In this document: positions 8,563 to 17,135 of the stretch, piece by piece
Layout: each line of letters opens with the position of its first letter
How positions within the stretch are numbered: position 1 is the stretch's first letter
Assembly (NCBI GenBank): GCA_963822145.1
Contig: CAWGGG010000004.1
Span: 1,488,001 to 1,552,000 of the forward strand
From: UBA5072 sp963822145
GTDB lineage: Bacteria; Bacteroidota; Bacteroidia; Bacteroidales; UBA10428
Length of the DNA stretch: 64,000 nucleotides
Reading direction: 5' to 3'
The notes under the pieces: model-generated
The model's database searches: none
The model's input: only the letters and a program-made list of their open reading frames with translations
Told to the model about the DNA's origin: nothing
Position numbers and translations under genes: made by a program

Positions 8563-8868
8563 ATGGCTGATAAAAAGATTGATTTTCTGGTTGAGTTACA
8601 GGACCTGATTGATCAGCGCAGAAAGGAAATGCCTGAGAATTCTTATACGACTGGCCTGTTTCAAAAAGGCATTAACAAGATAGCGCAGAAGGTAGGTGAG
8701 GAGGCAGTGGAACTGATCATTGAGGCCAAAGATGAACATGGGGACCTGTTTCTGAATGAATCTGCCGATCTCCTCTTCCATTTAATGGTGCTGCTCACTG
8801 CAAAAGGGTACCGGATTGAGGATGTGGTTGAGATTCTGGTGGCGAGACATCAACCTCGCCGGAATTAA
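8563..8868 (+). CDS. hisE: Phosphoribosyl-ATP pyrophosphatase (PRA-PH only)
   Basis: Hydrolyses phosphoribosyl-ATP to phosphoribosyl-AMP, step 2 of the pathway. The all-alpha MazG-like fold shows FQKGINKIAQKVGEEAVELI with the metal-binding Glu residues, then NESADLLFHLMVLL. At 101 residues it corresponds only to the C-terminal half of the usual fused HisIE of about 200 residues in Bacteroidetes. The PRA-CH (HisI) half, which should precede it, is missing from the 75-nt gap after hisF and from the rest of the window. This is the last gene of the operon. Confidence 0.92.
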   Translation: MADKKIDFLVELQDLIDQRRKEMPENSYTTGLFQKGINKIAQKVGEEAVELIIEAKDEHGDLFLNESADLLFHLMVLLTAKGYRIEDVVEILVARHQPRRN

Positions 8869-8969
8869 AATTTATTGTTTTCTGATATGTGCTTTGTTTT
8901 TTCAGTTATAGCGGTTATATTACAGGGGCAGTTCCTGATTAATTTATAATCATCAAAAACCTATACCCA

Positions 8970-9308
8970 ATGGAAAAATTAATATCCTGCTGCGGATTGA
9001 ATTGCGAAACCTGCGATGCACGAATTGCGACCCTTCAAAACAGCGATGAGTTGAGAAAAGCAACCGCCGAAAGCTGGCAAAAGATGTTCAATACCCCGTC
9101 TATTACTATTGAATCTATAAACTGCACAGGATGCCGAATGGAAGGCGTAAAATTTGCCCATTGCGAAACCTGCCAGATCCGCGTATGCGTGAGGGACAAA
9201 GGCTATAATACCTGCGGTGACTGCAATGAAATGGGCACCTGCGAAATTGTGGCTTTTGTGCATAAACATGCTCCTGAAGCCATAGATAACCTGAAAAAAC
9301 TAAACTGA
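8970..9308 (+). CDS. DUF3795 cysteine-rich protein
   Basis: Small cytoplasmic protein of 112 residues with eleven Cys, mostly in pairs: CCGLNCETC near the N terminus, CTGC and CETC in the middle, CGDC and MGTC towards the C terminus. This pattern matches the DUF3795 family, which probably binds zinc; no biochemical role is established to my knowledge. No signal peptide. It stands alone, 100 nt after hisE and 33 nt before the GH26 gene. Confidence 0.8.
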   Translation: MEKLISCCGLNCETCDARIATLQNSDELRKATAESWQKMFNTPSITIESINCTGCRMEGVKFAHCETCQIRVCVRDKGYNTCGDCNEMGTCEIVAFVHKHAPEAIDNLKKLN

Positions 9309-9341
9309 ATCTGCGGCACGTTAAGGAATTAATAGTTTACT

Positions 9342-10514
9342 ATGGTCAGAACAGTTACTGCAACAGGTTTCCGGATCCTCCCTCTTTGGACCATTTTGCT
9401 TGTAATTGTTATCTCGTGTCATCCGGAGCATCAGGGAATTGTATCAGTACCTGTGGATTCCATTCCCTATCCCCCACCCCTGGAAAAACCTGTAGATACG
9501 CTGTTAACACCGGAAACCAGAGCTTTGTGGCTTAACCTGAAACGTCTTCAGGGTAAGGGCATCATCTTCGGTCAGCAGGATGCCACCATATCAGGTGTTG
9601 ACTGGAAAGACCAGGAAAACAGGTCAGATATCAGGGAAATCACCGGAACGTATCCCGCACTTTACGGCTGGGAGATTGCAGGAGCCGGAAATGCAGCCAA
9701 TATTGACAGTTTCCTCTTCTCCAGCATCCGGCAACGCATGATCGAGGCATTCAACCGTGGTGGCATCAACACTGCCACCTGGCACCTTTATAATCCGATA
9801 ACCCAGGGTACTGCATGGGATGTATATCCTGCTGTAGGGCAGATCTTGCCTGACAGCAGCAGCGCAGAAACATATAAAACAGCGTTGAAACAGATTGCTC
9901 TCTTTTTCAATCAGTTAAAAAATGAGGAGGGTAAAACGGTTCCGGTTATCTTCAGACCTTTTCATGAAAACAACGGTAACTGGTTCTGGTGGGGAAAGGG
10001 TCACTGCTCACCTGATGAGTATATCAAACTGTGGCGTTTTACGGTAATATATTTACGTGATTCCCTGCAGGTGCACAACCTGCTGTATACTTATTCCACT
10101 GACATGTTTGAGACCCGTCAGCAATACCTGGAGCGATATCCGGGAGATGAATGGGTGGATATCCTGGGAACGGAAAATTACTGGGACTTTCAGTCGGGGG
10201 CGTCAATTTCCAATGGTCTGGAACAGCTCAGGATCCTGGTAAACCTGGCTACAGAAAGGAAAAAACTGGCTGCATTGACAGAATGCGGATTTGAGGGAAT
10301 CCCGGTCAAGAACTGGTGGACCCAGTTCCTGCTGAAACCCATCCGGGAAGATTCTGTATCCCGAAAGATTTCTTATATCATGGTATGGCGGAATGTTAAC
10401 CGGAAGCATTACTATATACCCTTCCCCGGGCATAAAAGTGCTCCTGACTTCGTGGCGTTTGAAAAAGATACCTTTACGATATTTGAAAAGGATCTGGTCA
10501 ATATTTATAAATAA
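9342..10514 (+). CDS. Glycoside hydrolase family 26 lipoprotein, probable beta-mannanase
   Basis: Probably cleaves internal beta-1,4-mannosidic bonds. An N-terminal lipoprotein signal (LLVIVISC, lipid-anchored Cys26) places it on a membrane, possibly at the cell surface. The GH26 domain spans about 55-390: TWHLYNP (146-152), the acid/base Glu209 in RPFHENNGNWFWWG, and the nucleophile Glu314 in LTECGFEG. No carbohydrate-binding module, SusCD pair or other mannan gene is nearby, so it is not part of an obvious utilisation locus. GH26 also contains beta-1,3-xylanases and lichenases, so the substrate is inferred from the family majority. Confidence 0.88.
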   Translation: MVRTVTATGFRILPLWTILLVIVISCHPEHQGIVSVPVDSIPYPPPLEKPVDTLLTPETRALWLNLKRLQGKGIIFGQQDATISGVDWKDQENRSDIREITGTYPALYGWEIAGAGNAANIDSFLFSSIRQRMIEAFNRGGINTATWHLYNPITQGTAWDVYPAVGQILPDSSSAETYKTALKQIALFFNQLKNEEGKTVPVIFRPFHENNGNWFWWGKGHCSPDEYIKLWRFTVIYLRDSLQVHNLLYTYSTDMFETRQQYLERYPGDEWVDILGTENYWDFQSGASISNGLEQLRILVNLATERKKLAALTECGFEGIPVKNWWTQFLLKPIREDSVSRKISYIMVWRNVNRKHYYIPFPGHKSAPDFVAFEKDTFTIFEKDLVNIYK

Positions 10515-10518
10515 GGAG

Positions 10519-11691
10519 TTATAGTCGCTCCCTGAGCATCTCCATCAGCTGATGCTTTTCAAATTTCACTGGATTGGCTTTATGATCCGTAGCCGCAACT
10601 ATACGGTCAAGATCGGCGACAGTGATCCCGAATTCCGCCAGACGCGGTACCTGAAGCCTGTCGATCAGGTTATCGATGTAATCGGCTGTAAATTTCAGGT
10701 ACCCGTGCATATCATTTCCTGTCTCACCGGATATAAGCCTGCCGAGTGTTTCGTACTTGCTGTGTGCTATGGAAATGGTTTTTTGCCTGAGCAAGGTTTC
10801 AATGGTATGGCGGTTGACTGCCCCCATCATGGTTCCGCAAATAACGCCATGCGGAACATTGAAGAAGCCTCCGATAGAAGCGGCAAATCCGTGGATCAGT
10901 CCTAAACCGGCGTTTGTCAGGGTTATGCCCGAAAGCAGGGCTGCATAAGCCATGCCGGATCTGGCCTCCAAATCATCACCATGATCCACCGCTCTGATCA
11001 GACTGTTGTGGATCCTGCTGATACCCTGGAGTGATAATGCATCCGTGAAAGGATTGGATTTGATGGAAAGATAAGATTCCATCAGTTGTGTAAGGGCATC
11101 CAGTCCGCTTGATGAGGTTATGGCAGGCGGACAATTCATAGTAAGCAACGGATCAACCAAAGCGATATCGGGCACGAAATTCTCGTGTCGGAGGGAACGC
11201 TTATAGCCATGCACCCCGGTTAATGAAAGCACAGCATTGGAAGTGGCTTCGCTCCCGGTTCCCGAAGTGGTGGGTATGGCGACAAAGGGTTTCTTGATCC
11301 CGGGATGGCTACGGGTACCCACTCCTTCGAGAAAATCACGTACCGATCCTTCCATAGGCAACATGGCCGATACAGCCTTGCCCGCATCAATAACACTTCC
11401 TCCGCCCACCGCCACAATACAATCCAATCTGATGGGCTGATATCTTTTTACAATCCGGTCAATATCATCTGGGGAAGGCTCTTTCTCTATCCTGTCAAAA
11501 TGGAGAACATTTCCTGCATTTTTAAGGTTAACCAGGGTTTTCCCCAGCATCGGGTTAATCGTATATGATTTTGAACCGGTAATAATCAGCACATTGCTGC
11601 CCATGTTTTTCAGCAATCCTGGAAGCACCTCTATCTGCCCTTCCCCGAAAAGGATCCTGGGCGTCCGGATCAGGCTGAATTGGTTCACCAT
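10519..11691 (-). CDS. Iron-containing alcohol dehydrogenase family protein
   Basis: NAD(P)H-dependent oxidoreductase of the group III (Fe-ADH) family, 390 residues. The nucleotide-binding GGGS (96-99) and PTTSGTGSE (140-148) are clear. By alignment with FucO the metal ligands would be Asp198, His267 and His281; the fourth position is Gln202 (LDALTQ) instead of His, a variant I recall in one subfamily. The substrate cannot be told. The start overlaps the monooxygenase-like gene by 7 nt, so the two are co-translated. It converges on the GH26 gene with a 4-nt gap. Confidence 0.85.
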   Translation of the reverse strand: MVNQFSLIRTPRILFGEGQIEVLPGLLKNMGSNVLIITGSKSYTINPMLGKTLVNLKNAGNVLHFDRIEKEPSPDDIDRIVKRYQPIRLDCIVAVGGGSVIDAGKAVSAMLPMEGSVRDFLEGVGTRSHPGIKKPFVAIPTTSGTGSEATSNAVLSLTGVHGYKRSLRHENFVPDIALVDPLLTMNCPPAITSSSGLDALTQLMESYLSIKSNPFTDALSLQGISRIHNSLIRAVDHGDDLEARSGMAYAALLSGITLTNAGLGLIHGFAASIGGFFNVPHGVICGTMMGAVNRHTIETLLRQKTISIAHSKYETLGRLISGETGNDMHGYLKFTADYIDNLIDRLQVPRLAEFGITVADLDRIVAATDHKANPVKFEKHQLMEMLRERL

Positions 11692-11993
11692 TGTGCCTTA
11701 TCTAAAGGGCAAACAATTATATGCTTTTCACCCCGCCTGGGCTGTGCCATCCATCCTGCAACCGTATCACGCCATTTCAGATAATGCGCTGTAGCTTTAT
11801 GAGCCGTAACAGCTTCTTCCGATTCATACGCCTCATACAACACAAATTTTGCAGGATTCCCGGCGTCCTGCAAAACATCAAAACGCAGGTTACCCGGCTC
11901 TTTCACCGATTGCTGATGGTTCTCAACCGTTGCTGCAATAAAATCATTTACACAGCTTTCATTTACCCAAACATGTACGAGCGTAACTATCAT
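11685..11993 (-). CDS. Antibiotic biosynthesis monooxygenase (ABM) domain protein, YgiN/LsrG-like
   Basis: A 102-residue dimeric alpha/beta-barrel protein: beta strand IVTLVHVWV, helix with AATVENHQQSVKEPGNLRFDV, then FVLYEAYESEEAVTAHKATAHYLKW, the usual signature of small quinol monooxygenases and of LsrG. Members act without a cofactor on quinols or on phospho-AI-2. No lsr or quinone gene is nearby; the tight overlap with an Fe-ADH suggests joint metabolism of a small carbonyl or quinone compound. That pairing is inference. Confidence 0.75.
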   Translation of the reverse strand: MIVTLVHVWVNESCVNDFIAATVENHQQSVKEPGNLRFDVLQDAGNPAKFVLYEAYESEEAVTAHKATAHYLKWRDTVAGWMAQPRRGEKHIIVCPLDKAQW

Positions 11994-11996
11994 AGG

Positions 11997-14153
11997 TCAG
12001 TTTTTTAGAATGGTGAGTTCATCTATAAGCCAGTCTGCTTCTGCCACCTTATCAATTACAAACAATACATACCGTATGTCCAGCGTAATATTGCGGCAAA
12101 TGGCAGGATCGTAGGCATAGTCACTTACCGTACCTTCCCAGTTCCGGTCAAAGTTAATTCCAATTAAATTTCCTTTTGCGTTAAAAACAGGACTTCCCGA
12201 GTTCCCCCCGGAAGTATGATTTGAGGCAATGAAGCATACGGGCAATTGTCCGTTACTGGCATAGGGTCCGAAATCACTGTTCCTGAAAAGTTCCTTTAAT
12301 TTTTCAGGCACCCGGTAATCTGCAATTTCAGGATTTTCCTTTTCCATTATACCTCCCAGTGTAGTAAAATACCTGTAATTGATGGCATCGGATGACTGGT
12401 ATCCCTCTACTTTCCCGTAAGCAAGTCGCATGGTGAAATTGGCATCCGGATAAAGGATCCGGGAGGTATCCCGGATCATCATTCCCGATAAATAAGTCCT
12501 GTACAAACGATTCAGTTCAAGGTTCAGACTGTCAGCCTTTTTGTACACCTCCAGCATAAGAGTTCGCGAAAAATCACGGTAAAAGACCACAAGGGGATCG
12601 TTTTCAAGCTTTTTGCGGATAGTTGCTGGGGGTTTGGTGAATAATTTATTAAACCGGGTTGAATCGGTGAATGCACTCTGATTAAAGATAAAGTCGGTGT
12701 AAGCATTGTAGTCTCCTTTGTATTCTTCGATTATTTGCCTGTAAAAATCGGGGTGATACTTTTCTGCAACATTTTTTGCATAGATCTCCATCAGCGGGGC
12801 CATAATCCGGTGATCAATCCCGGCAGCATTCGATTTGAAAAAACTTCTGCCTGATTGAATTATCTTCTGCAGGGAAGTCTTTTTGTACTGACTGGAGGAA
12901 TCCTCCATGGTATAATAGCGCGATTGCACATCATCCACCATATCGGATAACTCAAGGGAATTGAGCAATTCATGACCCAGATCACTGGACAGGTATAGCG
13001 GCTCATATACAGTGTACAAGGACTGAAACCTATCCATCAAAGATGCATACCCCATGGGGTCATCTGCAAGTCCCTCTGCCCAGCGGTTAAATCCCTCCTC
13101 AAAAAATCCCTTCATTCTCAAGGCATCGGAACGTTCAACCCCCTTGGTAACTCCTATCCACTTTTTCCAGGCATTGCTTACACTTACATACCGGCCAGAA
13201 TATCGCAGGCGGACTTCAGGGCCCTTTGCCATTTCCTCCTCAAGTGCTTTAAGACGCAGGGTTCTCATTTCTATCTTGGCAGGCAGGGATTTTTGTGCTA
13301 TCATGCTCAAACCGCCTGAAGTAAGGTATTCATCTGTTCTGCCTGGATAGCCCAGCACCATAGTAAAATCACCTTCCTCGACACCATCAGCGGAAATGTT
13401 CAGGTATTTCCTGGGCTTATAGGGACGATTATCCGGTGAATAGGGAGCCGGATTATTACTGGTGTCCGCATAAATCCTGAACAAAGAAAAGTCGCCCGTA
13501 TGTCTCGGCCAGATCCAGTTATCGGTGTCGCCTCCGAACCTGCCTATAGCTTCGGGCGGTGCCCCTACGAGCCTGACATCTTGGAAGACCTCGTAAACAA
13601 AAAGGTAATATGATTTCCCGTAGTAGAATGCTTTAATCTCCGCTTCATAGTGGGTATTGGCAATTGCTTCCTGCTCCAAAGCAGTTGCTTTTTTTGCCAC
13701 GAGCATGGTCCGTTCCGACTCTGGTAAAGAATCAGGAACATCAGACAGAATTTTTCCTGTAACATCTTCAATTCTAACCAGGAAGGAAACCTCCAACCCG
13801 GGATTAGATAATTCTTCTGCCTTTGATCCTGCCCAGAAACCATGGGTGAGATAGTCGTTCTCCACGGTACTATGAGCCTGGATCCTGCTATAACCGCAAT
13901 GATGATTGGTAATCACCAGTCCTTCGGGTGATATTACTTCGCCTGTGCACCCTCTGCCGAATATCACCACGGCATCTTTCAGACTAGCCTGGTTGAGACT
14001 GTAAATATCTTCTGGCTTTAAGCGCAGGCCTTTCTTCTGCAAGTCATTGTAATTGAGGCTGTCCAGCAAAAGAAGGTTCCACATCCCTTCACCGGCTGAA
14101 ATGGTGTGTACCATAAAAGCAGCCATCAACAGCATAAGAAATCTCTTCATCAT
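11997..14153 (-). CDS. Dipeptidyl peptidase of family S46, DPP11-like
   Basis: Periplasmic serine exopeptidase releasing dipeptides, used by asaccharolytic Bacteroidetes to feed on peptides. A signal peptide (about the first 20 residues) precedes the chymotrypsin-fold double barrel. Catalytic residues: His in ITNHHCGY, Asp in GGDTDNWIWPRHTGDF, Ser in SGGNSGSPVF. The residue 18 positions after the Ser is Arg (INFDRNWEG), equivalent to Arg673 of P. gingivalis DPP11 (Gly in DPP7), which predicts Asp/Glu specificity at P1. I used the ATG at 14153 rather than an upstream TTG. About 718 residues, normal for S46. Confidence 0.9.
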   Translation of the reverse strand: MMKRFLMLLMAAFMVHTISAGEGMWNLLLLDSLNYNDLQKKGLRLKPEDIYSLNQASLKDAVVIFGRGCTGEVISPEGLVITNHHCGYSRIQAHSTVENDYLTHGFWAGSKAEELSNPGLEVSFLVRIEDVTGKILSDVPDSLPESERTMLVAKKATALEQEAIANTHYEAEIKAFYYGKSYYLFVYEVFQDVRLVGAPPEAIGRFGGDTDNWIWPRHTGDFSLFRIYADTSNNPAPYSPDNRPYKPRKYLNISADGVEEGDFTMVLGYPGRTDEYLTSGGLSMIAQKSLPAKIEMRTLRLKALEEEMAKGPEVRLRYSGRYVSVSNAWKKWIGVTKGVERSDALRMKGFFEEGFNRWAEGLADDPMGYASLMDRFQSLYTVYEPLYLSSDLGHELLNSLELSDMVDDVQSRYYTMEDSSSQYKKTSLQKIIQSGRSFFKSNAAGIDHRIMAPLMEIYAKNVAEKYHPDFYRQIIEEYKGDYNAYTDFIFNQSAFTDSTRFNKLFTKPPATIRKKLENDPLVVFYRDFSRTLMLEVYKKADSLNLELNRLYRTYLSGMMIRDTSRILYPDANFTMRLAYGKVEGYQSSDAINYRYFTTLGGIMEKENPEIADYRVPEKLKELFRNSDFGPYASNGQLPVCFIASNHTSGGNSGSPVFNAKGNLIGINFDRNWEGTVSDYAYDPAICRNITLDIRYVLFVIDKVAEADWLIDELTILKN

Positions 14154-14184
14154 AGGAGGCAAATCTGTTTTTGTTTCTGGTATT

Positions 14185-14219
14185 TTGAATCGTGAATCTT
14201 GAATCTTGAATTTTCAATC
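14185..14219. repeat. Heptamer tandem array at the 3' end of maf
   Basis: Five 7-bp units on the + strand: TTGAATC, GTGAATC, TTGAATC, TTGAATT, TTCAATC. The stop codon of maf (minus strand, 14214-14216) lies inside the last unit, and the array fills the gap to the S46 peptidase start. Confidence 0.85.
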
Positions 14220-14819
14220 ACTAATTATCTTCAACAACTCGCCATATAGTCTCTGGATGGGAAGTCCCATAACATTAAAAAAGGAACCCTCGATCCTTTC
14301 AACAGCCACATAGCCGATCCATTCCTGAACACCATAAGCGCCGGCTTTATCAAAAGGCTTGTATTTATTGACATAATAACGGATCTCCTCTTCCCCGATC
14401 GCACGAAAAAACACCTTTGAGCTGTCATAAAAAGCTTTCTCCTGATGCCTGGTTTTTATGCACACCCCTGTAAATACCTCGTGCATATTTCCAGAAAGCT
14501 TTAGCAGCATTTTCACAGCTTCTTCAGCATCTGCCGGTTTGCCAATGACTTCATTTTCAAGCCATACAATGGTGTCGGCAGTGATCAGCAATGTATCTGT
14601 TCCGATGAGCGAGTCATAGCAGGCAGCCTTGGAACGGGCCAGGTACAGCGGGATTTCTTCGGCCTTCAATACTGAAGGGTAAACTTCATCCATGTCGATG
14701 TGATTGATGATACGGAATTTCAGACCGATTTCCTGCATCAAATGTTGTCGTCTGGGGGATTTGGATGCCAGTACTATATCATAGGCATTGAGCCTTTCCA
14801 GCGCCTCCAAAGTCGTCAT
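14214..14819 (-). CDS. maf: Maf-family nucleotide pyrophosphatase
   Basis: House-cleaning NTP pyrophosphatase, probably hydrolysing dTTP, UTP and modified pyrimidine NTPs. Motifs: LASKSPRRQHLM near the N terminus, TADTIVWLENEVIGKP with the catalytic Asp, and FDKAGAYGVQEW. Length 201 fits the family. It overlaps UbiA by 4 nt (ATGA) as the last gene of a four-gene operon. Its final codons run into a heptamer repeat array. Confidence 0.92.
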   Translation of the reverse strand: MTTLEALERLNAYDIVLASKSPRRQHLMQEIGLKFRIINHIDMDEVYPSVLKAEEIPLYLARSKAACYDSLIGTDTLLITADTIVWLENEVIGKPADAEEAVKMLLKLSGNMHEVFTGVCIKTRHQEKAFYDSSKVFFRAIGEEEIRYYVNKYKPFDKAGAYGVQEWIGYVAVERIEGSFFNVMGLPIQRLYGELLKIISD

Positions 14820-15766
14820 GAGATATGATTGATGATGAGATTCATAACAATCATATAACCCAGACCAGCCAGCATGATCCCCTTTAACAGCGTACTGGTG
14901 AGGCGCCAGTCATTCTGATTTTCGCTTCTGAACAAAAGGATAACCACAACCATCAAAGGGGCTATCAGGGTTATCAGAAAATACAGGAGGGTTGTAGTAT
15001 CGGGGACGAAAACAAACCAGGCCACCAGCAAAAGGGCAATTGTCATCAGAACGATGATAAAGGAAAGCCATCGTACGGTTCTCATGCCCCAGATCACAGG
15101 TACAGTTCTCTTGCCATAAGCTTGATCTCCTTCAAAATCCTCAGCATCTTTGACGATTTCCCGTATAAAATTCAAGAGAAAGGCAAAAAGGGAGAAACCC
15201 AACGTCCATTTCAACAAGGAACCTGTTAGCACTTTTGCTTCATATCCATAAGTTCTGGCCAGCAAAGGCAATTCGAAAAGTATCACGAGAAAAGGCACAA
15301 GCGCTGTCATCAAGGCAACCAGGATATTGCCCAGCAGCAGCTCCCGCTTGTAGGTTGTGGAATAAAACCACAACAGGCCGCTAACCATAAAGAAAACCAG
15401 GCTGAGAAACAGCTGACCGGAGCGAAAGGCTACCCAGCTGCCCAGGATAACACCGGTTATGCTGAAAAACAGGTGGTAGGCCATGGCGTGCCGGGGATAA
15501 ATCAACCGGCCCACAATCAGGGATTGGGGTTTGTTCACCCGGTCCATTTTGCGGTCGAAATAATCATTGATCGCATAACCTCCAGCCGTTATCAAAACTG
15601 TAGCTATTACCAGGATGATAAACAAATTGACCGGCAGCTGCGGTTCCATATCTACCTGCTTCAGCAAAGGCACAAGAACGCACTGCCGGATGAGGACCTG
15701 GCTGGCAGCTACAATCAGAAGATTGGGCCACCTGATGAGGCGGAGCAACGCCAACATATGCTTCAT
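14816..15766 (-). CDS. UbiA-family prenyltransferase
   Basis: Polytopic inner-membrane prenyltransferase with about eight or nine hydrophobic helices. The two Asp-rich motifs are NDYFDRKMDRVNKP and DAEDFEGDQAYGKRTVPV, which hold the magnesium-prenyl diphosphate. Which acceptor is prenylated is uncertain; homologues are often labelled geranylgeranylglycerol-phosphate transferase, or transfer to quinone heads. I chose the ATG at 15766 because it leaves a 4-nt gap to the upstream gene; an alternative at 15793 would overlap it. It sits between a KdsC-like phosphatase and Maf. Confidence 0.82.
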   Translation of the reverse strand: MKHMLALLRLIRWPNLLIVAASQVLIRQCVLVPLLKQVDMEPQLPVNLFIILVIATVLITAGGYAINDYFDRKMDRVNKPQSLIVGRLIYPRHAMAYHLFFSITGVILGSWVAFRSGQLFLSLVFFMVSGLLWFYSTTYKRELLLGNILVALMTALVPFLVILFELPLLARTYGYEAKVLTGSLLKWTLGFSLFAFLLNFIREIVKDAEDFEGDQAYGKRTVPVIWGMRTVRWLSFIIVLMTIALLLVAWFVFVPDTTTLLYFLITLIAPLMVVVILLFRSENQNDWRLTSTLLKGIMLAGLGYMIVMNLIINHIS

Positions 15767-15770
15767 ACGT

Positions 15771-16292
15771 TTACCATATGAAAGTAAAATCATTCATCCA
15801 CTTTCCATGCAACCGGAGCACCTGCTCGATAACATCGCGAACGCATCCTTCTCCACCATTCCTGGGAGAGATGTAAACCGACAGTTGCTTGATTTCTTCT
15901 GCTGCATCAGCAGGACATGCCGGGAAACCAACTTTTTTCATAACTTCATAATCAGGAAGATCATCCCCCATATACAGTATATCAGCAGGTTGCAGTGAAT
16001 ATTTTTTTAGGAATGTTTCAAAAGCTGCTTTCTTGTCACCACTTTTCATATGAATATCCTTCACCCCAAGAATCGAGAATCTTTTACGGACCATTTTAGA
16101 ATAGCCGCCGGTAATGATAGCAATGGGATATCCCATCTTAACAGCGTGCTGAACTGCAAATCCATCCTTGATATTCATCATCCGGATGAACGCTCCCCCC
16201 GGGTGAAGCATAACTGTTCCGTTGGTGAACACGCCATCCACATCAAAGGCAAAGGCCTTAACAGCATGTAACATTTTTTTAATCTCGGGCAT
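15771..16292 (-). CDS. kdsC: HAD-IIIA phosphatase, KdsC-like (Kdo-8-phosphate phosphatase)
   Basis: Probably dephosphorylates Kdo-8-phosphate for lipopolysaccharide core synthesis. The compact cap-less HAD fold shows catalytic Asp17 and Asp19 in FAFDVDGVFTNG, IITGG (motif II), and GDDLPDYEVMKKVG (motif IV). At 173 residues from the ATG at 16292 it is the size of tetrameric KdsC. A TTG start at 16313 would add seven residues. NeuA-associated phosphatases share this fold, but the heptose genes elsewhere in the window favour the Kdo role. Confidence 0.82.
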   Translation of the reverse strand: MPEIKKMLHAVKAFAFDVDGVFTNGTVMLHPGGAFIRMMNIKDGFAVQHAVKMGYPIAIITGGYSKMVRKRFSILGVKDIHMKSGDKKAAFETFLKKYSLQPADILYMGDDLPDYEVMKKVGFPACPADAAEEIKQLSVYISPRNGGEGCVRDVIEQVLRLHGKWMNDFTFIW

Positions 16293-16331
16293 TCCCAGAT
16301 ATTTGATAGACAAAAATAACTATTTCGCGCA

Positions 16332-17120
16332 TTACTCCTTACTGTTCATCCGCATAATGCTTTCCGAAATCACCCTGTACAATTCTTTTATTTCGGGATG
16401 GCCGTCAAGTATGGCCATATGCTTTTCTATAACCTGAAGGTTTCCGCGTATGGCTGGTCCGGTTTGGGCCTGAATCGGCGGCATTTGTAAGGCCTTGCTT
16501 ATCGTTTCCAGGATAAGTGGTTTCAGCAATTCAAATGACAGGTTTCTTTCTTTTAAAAGATGATCAGTCACTGCAAGCATGTGGTTGGTAAAGTTGGATG
16601 CTATAACTGCCGCCAGGTGGAGATAGGCTCTTTTCTCTGAATCCACGGTATACACCCTGCCGGAAAGCTTATGGGCAAGAACGTTAAGCTTCTCAAGATT
16701 CCTTGCATTATTGGCTTCAATAAAAAGAGGAATATCATTGAAATCCAGTTGTTTACCAATTGTAAAAGTTTGCAGCGGGTACAAAACGCCGAAATTTTTT
16801 AGCTTTCCTGCAAAAACTTCCATGGGAACACTGCCGGCAGCATGAATGATAAAACGCCGGCCAAACTCCGATTGCCTGACCAGGGAATGGATGGCATCGT
16901 CCGACACGGCAAGCAGGTAAAGATCGGCATTGGAAACAAGCAAATCAAGTCGATTGGTATACCCTGTTTTCAGCTCTGCAGCAAGGCCTTCGCCCGCACT
17001 GGGCGTGCGACTGAATACCTGCACCACCTTAACTCCGGCTCTTTCAAACCAGAGCCCGAAGTGCCAGGCCAGATTACCTGCGCCCAGCAGAACAACCGTT
17101 CGAATATCCTGATGCCGCAT
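16332..17120 (-). CDS. Rossmann-fold DUF2520 oxidoreductase
   Basis: NAD(P)-binding protein of 262 residues. The N-terminal Rossmann motif is VVLLGAGNLAWHFG; the C-terminal helical DUF2520 domain carries LHLAAVIASNFTNHM. Members resemble pyrroline-5-carboxylate reductase and ketopantoate reductase; the DUF2520 protein PanG makes pantoate in some bacteria, but nothing here tells whether this one does. It is the first gene of the operon with kdsC, UbiA and maf, with a gap of under 50 nt to the next gene. Confidence 0.8.
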   Translation of the reverse strand: MRHQDIRTVVLLGAGNLAWHFGLWFERAGVKVVQVFSRTPSAGEGLAAELKTGYTNRLDLLVSNADLYLLAVSDDAIHSLVRQSEFGRRFIIHAAGSVPMEVFAGKLKNFGVLYPLQTFTIGKQLDFNDIPLFIEANNARNLEKLNVLAHKLSGRVYTVDSEKRAYLHLAAVIASNFTNHMLAVTDHLLKERNLSFELLKPLILETISKALQMPPIQAQTGPAIRGNLQVIEKHMAILDGHPEIKELYRVISESIMRMNSKE

Positions 17121-17135
17121 TATTAATATGCTTCA

